This document shows, piece by piece, positions 34,643 through 43,807 of a stretch of 64,000 nucleotides of DNA (positions within the stretch are counted from its first letter, which is position 1; each line of letters begins with the position of its first letter). Origin of the DNA: JAHELQ01 sp965603365 (GTDB lineage Bacteria > Acidobacteriota > Aminicenantia > UBA2199). The notes below the pieces were generated by a model. It saw only the letters and a list, made by a program, of their open reading frames with translations. It had not been told where the DNA came from and did no database searches. The stretch lies in contig CBFDCR010000011.1 in NCBI GenBank assembly GCA_965603365.1, positions 1 through 64,000 of the forward strand, in the 5' to 3' direction. The translations under genes and the position numbers were made by a program.

Positions 34643-36624
34643 ATATTGCCATTATCAGTACCCAGGATATCCACGGCGGGGCACCGAGGGCATCTTACCG
34701 GCTTCTTAAAGGATTACGCCTGTTTAATACCTGGCCGGTGATGATGGTGCGGACCAAAGATTCCGATGACCCCTCTGTCATCAGGGTGGAGATCAACGCA
34801 CCGGAATTCAAGCTGGAGCAAACTATTTTCTGGGCCATCCAGCATTATGCCGTGGTCCTGAACCGCAGTGACCTGTCCAACACATTTTTTACTCTATCAT
34901 ACCCGGGGTACGACATCAGTTGTACGGAGCTTATCCAGGAGGCGGATGTCGTCAATCTTCACTGGGTGGCCGAGTTTCAGTCGGTAGAGACCGTGACGAA
35001 GCTGCTGGAATTGGGCAAACCGGTGGTCTGGACCCTTCACGATGAAAATCCCTATACCGGCGGCTGTCATTATACCGCCGGCTGCGGCGGTTACCGGGGC
35101 GACTGCCGGGACTGCCCCCAATTGAAAGATCACCACCACCAGATTCCCTATCAGGTGCTGAGCAACAAATTAAAAAACTGGCGAAAAAATCTCACCATCG
35201 TGGCCCCCAGCCGCTGGCTGGCCGGAAAGGCCCGGAAAAGTAAGGTGTTTCAAAAATTTGATGTTGAGGTCATCCCCAATGCAATAGAGGTCGATGTATT
35301 CAAACCCCGGGAAAAGAGCGAGGCTAAAAAAGCTCTCAACATCGCTCCCGACACCGTTTGTATCCTGTTTAATGCCGAATATCACAGCGAAAAGCGGAAA
35401 GGATTTGGCAAACTTTTGGAGGCATTGGAGTTTTGTCTGTCTACGAAAGACTTTAAAGGGCTGGTATTGGAGGGAAAGATCCGGCTTCTGACCGTAGGGA
35501 ATCCTCAACAGGAGATCGTCCGTTTGGGCATTCCCTATCAGGCATTGGGTTACCTGAAATCGGACGGGGATCTGGCGAAGGTCTATTCTGCTGCCGATAT
35601 CTATGTGCTGCCCTCGCTGGAAGATAACCTGCCCAACACCATGCTGGAAGCCATGGCCTGCGGTACCCCGGTGGTGGGTTTTGGCGTGGGGGGGATGCCG
35701 GATATGATCAAAAACGGTGAAACCGGTTATGTGGTCCCGCCATTCGACAGCAAGCGGATGGGAGAGGCAGTAATGGACCTGGTTTTTAATGCCCAAAAGC
35801 GAGCCCGCATGAACATCCGCTGCCGACATCTGATCGAGCAGCATTACAAGCTGGAAGACCAGGCAGCCGCCTATTTCAAACTGTTCAAAGAGTTGGCGGC
35901 CGGAAAGGTTAGACGATCGGGTTACCGGGATTTAATAGAAAAAAACCGGACCGTTACCTTACAGACGTGGAAATCCCCGGTCAACCCCGCTTTCCTGGAA
36001 GTTTACCGGGAGAGTGCCATTCATATCATCAAACCCAAAGACCGGGAGTTGGCCGACAAAGAGCGACAACTGGCTGAAAAAGAGGACATATTAAAGAAAA
36101 AAGAAGAGGTAATAAATGAGAAAGAGGAGAGATTAAAGGCAGAAGGCGAGGTGCTGTCGGCGCAAGAACGGCAGTTGTCGGAGAGGGAAGAACTACTTTC
36201 CCGGGAGAGCCGCCGATTGAGCCAGATGGACGAGCAATTCAGACAACAGGCGGCGGAGCTGGCTGAGCGGCAGCGGCAATTAACCGATAAGGAAGCCCAA
36301 CTGTCTCAAAAAGAGCATCGATTGCAGCAAGAAGGGGAACAGTTAAATAAAAAAGCTTCCGCTTTAGAGGAAAGAACCCGGCAATTGGCCGAAAGGGAAA
36401 ACCGGAACTTTCAACTGGAACAGCAGTGGAAGCAAAAAGACAAAGAGCTGCAGGAAAAGAATCGACAACTTCAGGAATCGATGCATCGGGCCGAAAAGAC
36501 GGCATATCAACTGCAAAGGACAATCAATAGTCGTGCTTACAAGATAGGCACTATCGTGGCCTACCCTTTAAATCTAATCGGCCGCGTTTTCAGGAAGGCA
36601 AGGAAAAAGCATGAGAATCTTTGA
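34639..36624 (+). CDS. GT4 glycosyltransferase with long C-terminal coiled coil
   Basis: 661 aa. Residues 1-430 are a GT4 enzyme: AIISTQDIHGGAPRASYRL, the cysteine motif GGCHYTAGC...CRDCPQL, HSEKRKGFGKLLEAL, and PSLEDNLPNTMLEAMACGTPV with the donor-site Glu residues. Residues about 470-625 are a highly charged coiled coil with L/Q/K/E-rich heptads (repeated R-Q-L-x-E-K-E type units). The end (RTINSRAYKIGTIV, then a short hydrophobic helix) is a tail seen in several capsule glycosyltransferases. The GT4 part is paralogous to 37629. The coil may act as a molecular ruler or scaffold; that is inference. Confidence 0.88.
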   Translation: MNIAIISTQDIHGGAPRASYRLLKGLRLFNTWPVMMVRTKDSDDPSVIRVEINAPEFKLEQTIFWAIQHYAVVLNRSDLSNTFFTLSYPGYDISCTELIQEADVVNLHWVAEFQSVETVTKLLELGKPVVWTLHDENPYTGGCHYTAGCGGYRGDCRDCPQLKDHHHQIPYQVLSNKLKNWRKNLTIVAPSRWLAGKARKSKVFQKFDVEVIPNAIEVDVFKPREKSEAKKALNIAPDTVCILFNAEYHSEKRKGFGKLLEALEFCLSTKDFKGLVLEGKIRLLTVGNPQQEIVRLGIPYQALGYLKSDGDLAKVYSAADIYVLPSLEDNLPNTMLEAMACGTPVVGFGVGGMPDMIKNGETGYVVPPFDSKRMGEAVMDLVFNAQKRARMNIRCRHLIEQHYKLEDQAAAYFKLFKELAAGKVRRSGYRDLIEKNRTVTLQTWKSPVNPAFLEVYRESAIHIIKPKDRELADKERQLAEKEDILKKKEEVINEKEERLKAEGEVLSAQERQLSEREELLSRESRRLSQMDEQFRQQAAELAERQRQLTDKEAQLSQKEHRLQQEGEQLNKKASALEERTRQLAERENRNFQLEQQWKQKDKELQEKNRQLQESMHRAEKTAYQLQRTINSRAYKIGTIVAYPLNLIGRVFRKARKKHENL

Positions 36625-37603
36625 CATCATCCGGGGCGTCAAAGGCGAAAGAGGGAAAATCAATTTTGGCGACGCCTTGCAGGGATTCTACGGCACCCAT
36701 CGGAGCGGCTGGCTATATGCCTTGAGAAGTATCCAGTCACTCCACAACCCCCGGGGCATTTCATTTGATCCTTTTATTGAACGAACGTTCTGCTGGCATC
36801 CGCGGGGCATCCAAACGCACCGAGAACCCTGGATCGGGGTCATCCATGTCCCCCCCAACATTCCTCCGTGGTTCCAGGGGGAGCAGTCGAACGACAGGAT
36901 TTTTGCCAGCCCGGCCTGGCAGGAGAGTTATCCCTTTTGCCGGGGGCTGTACACGTTGACAGAATATCACAAAAGAAGTCTGGAAAAAAAGTTGACGGTG
37001 CCGATTGATACGTTGACCTTTGCCACCGAAACACCTGATCCTAAATGGAGTTTTGCCAGATTTGAGGCCAACCGGGACAAAAAAATTATCCAGATCGGCT
37101 GGTGGTTGAGAAAGTTGCATACGATTTTTCAACTGGAGGTTAAAGGATACCGTAAGGTGTTTATCAAGATCAGCTATGCCGATGTGGACGGTGTTATGGC
37201 GAGGGAGCGGGAGATTCTGAAAGAGCGGGGGGAATTTAGAGATGAGATGTATGATACTGCCGAGGTAATATCTACTCTCCCCGACGATGAGTATGACCGT
37301 TGGCTGTCGGAAAACCTGGTCATCGCCAACCTGTACGATTCCAGTGCCAACAATCTCATTACCGAGTGCATCGTCAGGAACGCCCCCATACTGGTCAATC
37401 CGCTGGAACCGGTCGTCGAATACCTGGGGGAGGCGTATCCCTTCTATTTTGATTCGCTGGAGGAGGCTGGCCGGAAGGCCGAGGATCTCGATCTGGTCTA
37501 CACGGCCCATCGTTATTTATCTACTCACCCCATTAAAGAGAAGCTGACCGCCGGGTATTTTTACCGCAGCTTTGTCAATTCCAGAATATACCGGAATTTA
37601 TAA
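36611..37603 (+). CDS. Unassigned glycosyltransferase-like partner protein
   Basis: 330 aa, overlapping the preceding GT4 gene by 14 bases. I do not recognise a named family. Blocks GTHRSGWLYALRSI, FIERTFCWHPRGIQ, IGVIHVPPNIP, EQSNDRIFASPAW, IQIGWWLRKLHTIF, YDRWLSENLVIANLYDSSANN and ECIVRNAPILVNPL suggest a GT-B-like C-terminal half (x-N-N-x-x-x-E-C-x-x-x-x-P-I-L). The same domain is fused to a GT4 enzyme in the next gene, which supports joint action with GT4 transferases. No membrane segment. Confidence 0.72.
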   Translation: MRIFDIIRGVKGERGKINFGDALQGFYGTHRSGWLYALRSIQSLHNPRGISFDPFIERTFCWHPRGIQTHREPWIGVIHVPPNIPPWFQGEQSNDRIFASPAWQESYPFCRGLYTLTEYHKRSLEKKLTVPIDTLTFATETPDPKWSFARFEANRDKKIIQIGWWLRKLHTIFQLEVKGYRKVFIKISYADVDGVMAREREILKERGEFRDEMYDTAEVISTLPDDEYDRWLSENLVIANLYDSSANNLITECIVRNAPILVNPLEPVVEYLGEAYPFYFDSLEEAGRKAEDLDLVYTAHRYLSTHPIKEKLTAGYFYRSFVNSRIYRNL

Positions 37604-37628
37604 GTATCTAAAAATTTGAGTATATAGC

Positions 37629-40247
37629 ATGAATATTGCCATCATCAGCAGCCATGATATCCACGGCGGCGCGGCCCGGGCCGCTTACCGGCTCCACAAA
37701 GGGCTGCGATTACTTAACCAGCAGCCTGTCATGATCGTCCGCAAGAGAGACTCCGGCGATCCCGATGTGTTCCAGGTACAGTCAAAGAGGGCGCGATTCC
37801 AGGTGGAGCAGAATGTGGTGTGGATCGCCCAGAAGCATGTATTAGATATGAACCGTACCGACCGCTCCAACACATTCTTTTCGCTGCCTTATCCGGGCTA
37901 CGACATCTCCGGTTGTGAACCCATCCGCCAGGCCGATGTCATTAACCTCCACTGGGTGACCCAGTTCCAATCGGTGGAGTCGGTGGCCAGACTCCTGTCC
38001 CTGGGGAAACCGGTGGTCTGGACCCTCCACGACGAAAACCCCTATACCGGAGGGTGCCACTATACGGCTGGCTGCCAGGGGTATCGGGCAGACTGCCGGG
38101 ATTGTCCCCAACTGAAATATGATCGCTGTCTTCTCCCCTCTCGCATCCTTGAAAATAAATGTCGATACTGGCGGCACAACCTCACCATTGTTACCCCCAG
38201 CCGGTGGTTGGCGGGGAATGCCCGGCAAAGCAAGGTATTTCAAAAATTTGACGCCCGGGTGATCCCCAACTCTATCGAGACCGATCTTTTTAGACCTCAA
38301 GAAAAAGCCAGCGCCAGAGCCGCCCTTCAGATAGATCCCGAGGCGCTGTGCATTCTATTTAACGCCGAATATCACAGCGAAAAGAGGAAAGGATTTAGAA
38401 AATTGCTGGAGGCGCTGGAATTTTGCCAGAAAAACAGGGACTTTAAAAAGCTGGTTTCCAACCGCAAAGTCTTATTACTGACCGTCGGCAATCCCCAGCA
38501 GGAATTGATTCAACTGGGAATCCCGTTTAAATTCTTTGGCTACCTGAAGTCGGACGAGAGGTTGGCGGAGATTTACTCCGCCGCCGATATTTATGTGCTG
38601 CCCTCCCTGGAGGATAATCTGCCCAATACCATGCTGGAAGCCATGGCCTGCGGCACCCCGGTGGTCAGTTTTAAGGTGGGCGGCATGTTGGATATGATCC
38701 AGAACGGTCAGAACGGCATGATGGTAGCGCCCTTTGACAGCCAGGCACTGGGGGGGGCGATTTTAAAACTGGCTTTCGATCACAAGCAGAGGGCAAAAAT
38801 GCTGATCAACTGTCGGCGGCTTATCGAAGAAAACTATCGACTCGAACACCAGGCAACCGCCTATTCAGAACTATTCCAGGAGTTAACCTCCCATGCCGGT
38901 AAAAGAGCCTTGAGTCGGAACCTGGCTTACAGAGAGTCGATACATCGAGACCAAAAGGACCGGAAAATTGTTTTGTCAGGCGAAGGTTTTCGGATTCCCG
39001 GTGATTTCTTGCGCATTTTTAAGGAATGTCTCAGCCATAACAAGGAGCAGCAGAGAACCGGGGCCCCGTCTCGGGATAGGGCCGGAGAAGGCAACTGGCA
39101 ACGCTTCAAGGGGTTTATCGAAACCCGGATACTCTACTTTCACCCCCACTGGTTCACCGGAGCTGCCGTCCTGACCTGGCGGTATCTCAACAGGATTTTT
39201 AGAATATTGAAATATAAAAAACCGGCTGCCCAGGGTGCGAATACGAAAAAAAAGGCAATATATGACCGTATTCCCGGGTATTTTAAGGGATATGATCGCA
39301 AGATCGACGTCGCCGATCAGTTGAAAGTCAGTTACGGCAGCCACCGCAGCGGCTGGGGCTACGCCATCCAGTGTTTCAAAGAGCTGCACAATCCGGCGGG
39401 TGTTTTGATGGATACCTTTATCGAAAGGACGTTCTACTGGCATCCCCGGGGTATCAGGCCGCACTTGAGACCCTGGATCGGCTTTTTCCATGTCCCCCCT
39501 ACCATACCCGAATGGTTTATGTCGGAGCAGTCAAACGACCGCATCATCCAGTCGCCTGCATTTCAGCAGAGTCTCCCTTTTTGCCGGGGTATTTTCGTCC
39601 TTTCAAAATATCACCAGAGATCGCTGAAAAAGAAAATCGATGTGCCCATAAATGCCCTGATTCATCCCACCGAAATACCCGATCTGAAGTGGACCTGGGA
39701 CCGATTCAGGGCCAACAAGGAAAAGAAGCTTATCCAGATCGGCTGGTGGCTGCGGAAATTTCATTCCATTTTTTTGCTAAAGACGAATCGCTATAAAAAG
39801 GTTATGCTGGGAGTAAACTCTCCCCATGCCAGAGAACTGATGCAGCGGGAGGCGGATATGTTAAAGAAGAGGGGACTCTTTTCTCCAGAGATGTACCGGG
39901 GGGCGGCAGTGGTGCCGTTTTTGCCCAACAGCGAGTACGACCGGTGGTTGTCTGAAAATATTGTTTTTATTGATCTGTACAATGCCAGTGCCAACAATGT
40001 CATTATCGAATGCCTCGCCCGCAGCACCCCCATACTGGTCAACCCGCTGCCGCCGGTAAAAGAATATCTGGGCAAGGATTATCCCTTGTACTTTACTTCC
40101 CTGGAGGAGGCCGCGGCCAAGGCCGAAGATGTCGATCTGGTATATAAGGCGCACCAGTATTTGCTGGACCATTCTATCAAACCGAAGTTAAAGAGGGAGT
40201 ATTTCCTGGATTCCTTTATTCATTCGGATATCTATACTAAATTGTAG
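37629..40247 (+). CDS. Fusion of GT4 glycosyltransferase and the partner domain
   Basis: 872 aa. Residues 1-425 parallel the GT4 part of 34639 (AIISSHDIHGGAARAAYRL, GGCHYTAGCQGYRADCRDCPQL, PSLEDNLPNTMLEAMACGTPV). Residues about 425-545 are a linker with a basic, partly hydrophobic stretch instead of the coiled coil. Residues about 545-872 parallel the 330-aa protein at 36611 (HRSGWGYAIQ, FIERTFYWHPRGI, QIGWWLRK, YDRWLSENIVFIDLYNASANN). It may be a bifunctional enzyme adding two residues in sequence. Shine-Dalgarno is weak. Confidence 0.88.
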   Translation: MNIAIISSHDIHGGAARAAYRLHKGLRLLNQQPVMIVRKRDSGDPDVFQVQSKRARFQVEQNVVWIAQKHVLDMNRTDRSNTFFSLPYPGYDISGCEPIRQADVINLHWVTQFQSVESVARLLSLGKPVVWTLHDENPYTGGCHYTAGCQGYRADCRDCPQLKYDRCLLPSRILENKCRYWRHNLTIVTPSRWLAGNARQSKVFQKFDARVIPNSIETDLFRPQEKASARAALQIDPEALCILFNAEYHSEKRKGFRKLLEALEFCQKNRDFKKLVSNRKVLLLTVGNPQQELIQLGIPFKFFGYLKSDERLAEIYSAADIYVLPSLEDNLPNTMLEAMACGTPVVSFKVGGMLDMIQNGQNGMMVAPFDSQALGGAILKLAFDHKQRAKMLINCRRLIEENYRLEHQATAYSELFQELTSHAGKRALSRNLAYRESIHRDQKDRKIVLSGEGFRIPGDFLRIFKECLSHNKEQQRTGAPSRDRAGEGNWQRFKGFIETRILYFHPHWFTGAAVLTWRYLNRIFRILKYKKPAAQGANTKKKAIYDRIPGYFKGYDRKIDVADQLKVSYGSHRSGWGYAIQCFKELHNPAGVLMDTFIERTFYWHPRGIRPHLRPWIGFFHVPPTIPEWFMSEQSNDRIIQSPAFQQSLPFCRGIFVLSKYHQRSLKKKIDVPINALIHPTEIPDLKWTWDRFRANKEKKLIQIGWWLRKFHSIFLLKTNRYKKVMLGVNSPHARELMQREADMLKKRGLFSPEMYRGAAVVPFLPNSEYDRWLSENIVFIDLYNASANNVIIECLARSTPILVNPLPPVKEYLGKDYPLYFTSLEEAAAKAEDVDLVYKAHQYLLDHSIKPKLKREYFLDSFIHSDIYTKL

Positions 40248-40253
40248 ACCGGC

Positions 40254-41306
40254 ATGAACGTATCCATTCTATTGCCCAACCTGAACAATCGCCCTTATCT
40301 AGAGCAGCGGATGGAGTCTATCCGGGCCCAAACATGGGGCGAATGGGAACTCATTGTCATGGATGGCTGTTCGCAGGACGGTGCCTGGGAGTTCTTTCAG
40401 GCATGTGCCGCCAGAGATTCCCGGATAAAGTTGTATCAGTCGAAAGAGAGGGGAATCTATAATAATTTTAATAAGTGTATCCGGCTGGCCCGGGGAGAGT
40501 ATGTCTATTTCGCCACCAGCGACGATACCATGAGCCCGGATGCCCTGGAAAAAATGGCCACGGCACTGGAAAAAAACCCTGAGTGCGACATTGCCCACTG
40601 CAAACTGAAGATCATCGATGAAAAGGGCGGTGTCAGCGAGGAAAAAAGCTGGGATGATTTTTTTATCGTGAAATATTTCGGGAATCTGATCGATCGAATG
40701 CATATCAGGCGGGCACCTCATGACGGTATACTTCACTTCTGCGGCATTACGGTTTATACATCTTTGACACAACTGCTCATTCGCCGCCGGCTCTTCGACA
40801 GGATCGGCTTGTTCCTCGCCGATTTCGGTCCCACCGCCGATTTTGAATGGGAGATGCGGGCCACCCTGCTGGCCCATACGGTGCATGTCCCGGAGTACCT
40901 GGCCACCTGGCGTCTGCACCGGGACCAGGCCACCTCCGCTCATACCATCCATAGAGCCAAAGCCGAAGGAAAATTTTTAAAAATGGCCGGTCATGCGCTC
41001 AGAGTGGCCAGGAGACTCGAGCCGGAAATGGTGAAACGGTTTAACATGAAGGAGTTGAAATATCTTCTCCTGAAGGAAAAACTCTTTCATGAGGCACATT
41101 TGAATAGAGGCTCCTTGGGAAAATGTATTTCCGGCCTCAAGTGGCTGCTGCTTCATCCCTCGTTGACTGGGGAATTTCATAAAACCAGGAAAAATCAAAA
41201 CCGCTTCCTCTCCCAGGAAAGTTTTTTGGATTATATCAAAGAAATAATCGAAAAATATGGGCTGGAAGATCATTTGGTTGTTAAAGAAGTCAAACAAGGG
41301 GTATAA
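40254..41306 (+). CDS. GT2 family glycosyltransferase
   Basis: 350 aa, six bases after the previous gene. VSILLPNLNNRPYLEQRMESIRAQTW, LIVMDGCSQDG, KERGIYNNFNKCIRLARGEYV and ATSDDTMSPDAL (DD metal site near residue 90) mark a GT-A fold. The second half (about 230-350) is helical and basic, probably membrane-contacting. Sugar not assigned. Confidence 0.88.
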   Translation: MNVSILLPNLNNRPYLEQRMESIRAQTWGEWELIVMDGCSQDGAWEFFQACAARDSRIKLYQSKERGIYNNFNKCIRLARGEYVYFATSDDTMSPDALEKMATALEKNPECDIAHCKLKIIDEKGGVSEEKSWDDFFIVKYFGNLIDRMHIRRAPHDGILHFCGITVYTSLTQLLIRRRLFDRIGLFLADFGPTADFEWEMRATLLAHTVHVPEYLATWRLHRDQATSAHTIHRAKAEGKFLKMAGHALRVARRLEPEMVKRFNMKELKYLLLKEKLFHEAHLNRGSLGKCISGLKWLLLHPSLTGEFHKTRKNQNRFLSQESFLDYIKEIIEKYGLEDHLVVKEVKQGV

Positions 41307-41311
41307 GACAT

Positions 41312-42217
41312 ATGGAACCCGTCAGGTTTTTGTGCATAGGCCCTGAAAAAACAGGTACTTCCTGGTTGTATCGCCAACTGATATACCATCCGGAGGTTTT
41401 CGTTCCCAACTATAAAGAGATAAACTATTTTCTGAAAAACAGAGTACTGGTTCACAATAACATTTTCAAGAGATTATTCAGCCCCTATTGGTATTATCGG
41501 TCATTGAGAAAATATATATGCGGAAGAGTGAAGAGTTACTTAAAGAGCATTGGGCATTTGGGGCCAGTCGATGTGGATACTCTGGTGTGGGATTTAAAAT
41601 TTTTTTTCCTCCCCCGAACCGATAAATGGTATAAAAAAATTACATCTAAAAAGGACAAGAAAGCGGTGGGTGAAGTCGCACCGCTCTATGCCTATTTAAG
41701 GGATGACGACATCGGCGAAATTCTTAAACTTTTCCCGGACTTAAAAGTTATTATCCTATTGCGGAATCCGGTCGACCGCCTCTGGTCAAAAGCCAAAATG
41801 AACCTGCTGCAGTTGCCGGGTAGGGATATTTCTCAGGTTTCGGATGACGAATTTTACTCCCATTTTGAAGGGGAGATTAAGATGCTGCCCTGCTATGTTG
41901 AATTGATCGATAGATGGGCGACAATTTTTCCTCCAAAAAATATTCACGTAAATTTCTATGACAAAATAAAGGCCCAATCCCTGGATTTTTTGGCGGAGGT
42001 GTTCGCCTTTCTGGGAATTGATGGGAACCGATTTCCCCCGGAAATCAGCGAAAATTTAAGGCAAAAGGCCAATGAAGGTCTTTCGCTGCAAATCCCGGCA
42101 AAATTTGCCCATTACCTGGCCGGGAAGTATAAAGAGCCAATCTTAAGATTGAGCAGACGATACGATATCTATCCTCAGCAGTGGTTGATGGATATGGATA
42201 AAATGCTCTCCCGGTAA
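41312..42217 (+). CDS. Sulfotransferase-family protein (6 of 7), NDST-like
   Basis: 301 aa. The 5'-PSB loop CIGPEKTGTSWLYRQLIYHPEV with KEINYF just after, and the 3'-PB motif KVIILLRNPVDRLWSKAKMNL (near residue 150), resemble the heparan N-/O-sulfotransferase branch of Sulfotransfer_1. GEVAPLYAYL lies between them. It follows a GT2 gene by five bases. Acceptor unknown; probably a glycan hydroxyl or amino group. Confidence 0.88.
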   Translation: MEPVRFLCIGPEKTGTSWLYRQLIYHPEVFVPNYKEINYFLKNRVLVHNNIFKRLFSPYWYYRSLRKYICGRVKSYLKSIGHLGPVDVDTLVWDLKFFFLPRTDKWYKKITSKKDKKAVGEVAPLYAYLRDDDIGEILKLFPDLKVIILLRNPVDRLWSKAKMNLLQLPGRDISQVSDDEFYSHFEGEIKMLPCYVELIDRWATIFPPKNIHVNFYDKIKAQSLDFLAEVFAFLGIDGNRFPPEISENLRQKANEGLSLQIPAKFAHYLAGKYKEPILRLSRRYDIYPQQWLMDMDKMLSR

Positions 42218-42241
42218 ATTTATGCCCGCAGGAGATAGGAA

Positions 42242-42904
42242 ATGATCGAGTTTTATAACCACCCCACCAATAACGACAGATGGATCATCGATCTATATAA
42301 GGGGAAAAGGGGAGGCTATTTTTTCGAAGCCGGGGCTCTGGATGGGGTCGGGGGCTCCTGTACTTACACGTTGGAAAGATACTTTGGCTGGTGGGGTATA
42401 CTGGTGGAACCCGGGAAACCCTTTAAAAGACTGGTCAAGAATAGACCCAACAGCCTTTGCCTGAATGTCTGCATCTCCGACCGGAACGGGCAGGTTGTGT
42501 TTGTGGAGTCGAATGTCGCCGGCTACAGCGGTATTAAGGATAAATTGATCTTTGAAGAACAAAAGCATCAAAAAAGATGGGGCAAACCCAAAGATCAATG
42601 GCGAACCGGCGGCTATACCGAAAAGACAATTGAGTCGATTACTCTGTACGACTTACTCACGCGGAGCGACGCGCCGAAAGTCATCGATTATATGGCTCTG
42701 GATATTGAAGGCTCTGAATACGATGCGTTAAAAAGTTTCCCCTTTGAGGAGTATAAAATTCTGGCTTTCAGTATCGAAGGGGATGCCTGTAATGGGCTTT
42801 TACGATCAAAAGGTTTCGTTGAGGTTCACAACAAGTTTAATGGGAAAGCCCCATGGGAATACTATTTTGTCCACAAAGACCTGGCCAGGATCTTGAAAAA
42901 TTGA
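42242..42904 (+). CDS. FkbM-family methyltransferase
   Basis: 220 aa. The pattern FFEAGALDGVGGSCTYTLERYFGWWGILVEP is the SAM-binding part of FkbM enzymes (usually VxxxGxxxG...VEP). LNVCISDRNG, ESITLYDLL and YMALDIEGSEYDALKSF with the conserved D-x-E-G-x-E complete it. FkbM proteins methylate hydroxyls of sugars or polyketides. AGGAGAT and AGGAA precede the ATG. Confidence 0.88.
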   Translation: MIEFYNHPTNNDRWIIDLYKGKRGGYFFEAGALDGVGGSCTYTLERYFGWWGILVEPGKPFKRLVKNRPNSLCLNVCISDRNGQVVFVESNVAGYSGIKDKLIFEEQKHQKRWGKPKDQWRTGGYTEKTIESITLYDLLTRSDAPKVIDYMALDIEGSEYDALKSFPFEEYKILAFSIEGDACNGLLRSKGFVEVHNKFNGKAPWEYYFVHKDLARILKN

Positions 42905-42940
42905 GTCAATGCTCTGGCCACACCATCATTTTATAGAAAA

Positions 42941-43807
42941 ATGGGCAAACAGCAACCGTCGGTGTTCTTAATCATACCCATCCATAACGGACTCGACCAT
43001 ACAGTAATGTGTCTGGATCAGGTACGGGAGTTGGATTATCCTGACTTTAAGGCGATCGTCGTCGACGATGGTTCCACCGATGACTCGGCCCGATACATCA
43101 GCGAGCATTACCCGGAGGTTATTTTGATAGAGGGGGACGGCAGCCTCTGGTGGTCCGGCTCGGTTAATCTGGGAATAAGGTATGCCTTAGAGCGTCGGGC
43201 CGATTATGTATGCCTGCTCAACAACGACAATACGTTCGGGCGAAATTTCCTGACCGTCCTGGTGGACACCGCCCGGTCTGAAGATGTCCCCTGTGTATGT
43301 TCAAAAGTATACAGAAAAGATACCGACAGGGTTTTTTACGCCGGAGGCACCCGGAATCGCTGGGGAGAGTTGGTGATGAGAAGTGGCGAGGATTGTGAGG
43401 CGTTTAATATAGCCACTGATACCGATTGGGCCGGCGGCATGGGGGTGCTGGTTCGCAGCGATGTGTTTTCACGGGTAGGGTTGTTTGACGAGGAACGGTT
43501 TCCCCACTATTTCGGGGATGCCGATTTTTACTTCCGCCTGAGGGCACATGGGTACAGGATATTGTTTCAGCCTGACAGTGTGGTCTATAACGATACAGAA
43601 AGCACCGGTCGCGCCTACTACAGCGGGAAATGTAAGGATCTTTTCGCCTCCCTCTTCTCCCGGAAATCCCACCTGAATCTCCGGGATACGGCCAGATTTT
43701 ATTATCGGTACTCCCGGAAATACGTGCTGCCCATCCTGGCCAAGAGGGTCGTCCGCATCTTCGGCGGCTATGTCAGGGCGCTGGTGAAGAGGAAAAACCA
43801 TCGATGA
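42941..43807 (+). CDS. GT2 glycosyltransferase (rhamnosyltransferase-like)
   Basis: 288 aa. LIIPIHNGLDHTVMCLDQV, IVVDDGSTDDSARYI, GDGSLWWSGSVNLGIRYAL, LLNNDNTFGRNFL (DxD-like metal site near residue 93) and HYFGDADFYFRLRAHGYRI place it in the WbbL-like GT2 subgroup, many of which transfer rhamnose. The WWSGSVNLGI block is typical. A rhamnose donor would be consistent with rmlA/rmlB, but rmlC/D are not in the window. Confidence 0.88.
   Translation: MGKQQPSVFLIIPIHNGLDHTVMCLDQVRELDYPDFKAIVVDDGSTDDSARYISEHYPEVILIEGDGSLWWSGSVNLGIRYALERRADYVCLLNNDNTFGRNFLTVLVDTARSEDVPCVCSKVYRKDTDRVFYAGGTRNRWGELVMRSGEDCEAFNIATDTDWAGGMGVLVRSDVFSRVGLFDEERFPHYFGDADFYFRLRAHGYRILFQPDSVVYNDTESTGRAYYSGKCKDLFASLFSRKSHLNLRDTARFYYRYSRKYVLPILAKRVVRIFGGYVRALVKRKNHR

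Larger units (their letters stand above)
34639..40247 (+). repeat. Diverged tandem duplication of a GT4 plus partner-domain unit
   Basis: Unit 1 is two genes (34639-36624 GT4 and 36611-37603 partner). Unit 2 is one fused gene (37629-40247). Protein similarity is clear at both ends: the GT4 N-termini are nearly identical in pattern, and the HRSGW, FIERTF-WHPRGI and QIGWWLRK blocks of the partner recur. Short stretches of DNA identity remain, for example around 35025-35060 and 38020-38055. Confidence 0.85.

Noticed and set aside
36200..36624. Frameshift splitting a fused gene into 34639 and 36611
   Set aside because: The GT4 protein ends with a complete coiled coil and a recognisable RTINSRAYKIG tail, and the partner has its own ATG; the 14-base overlap is normal for this operon.
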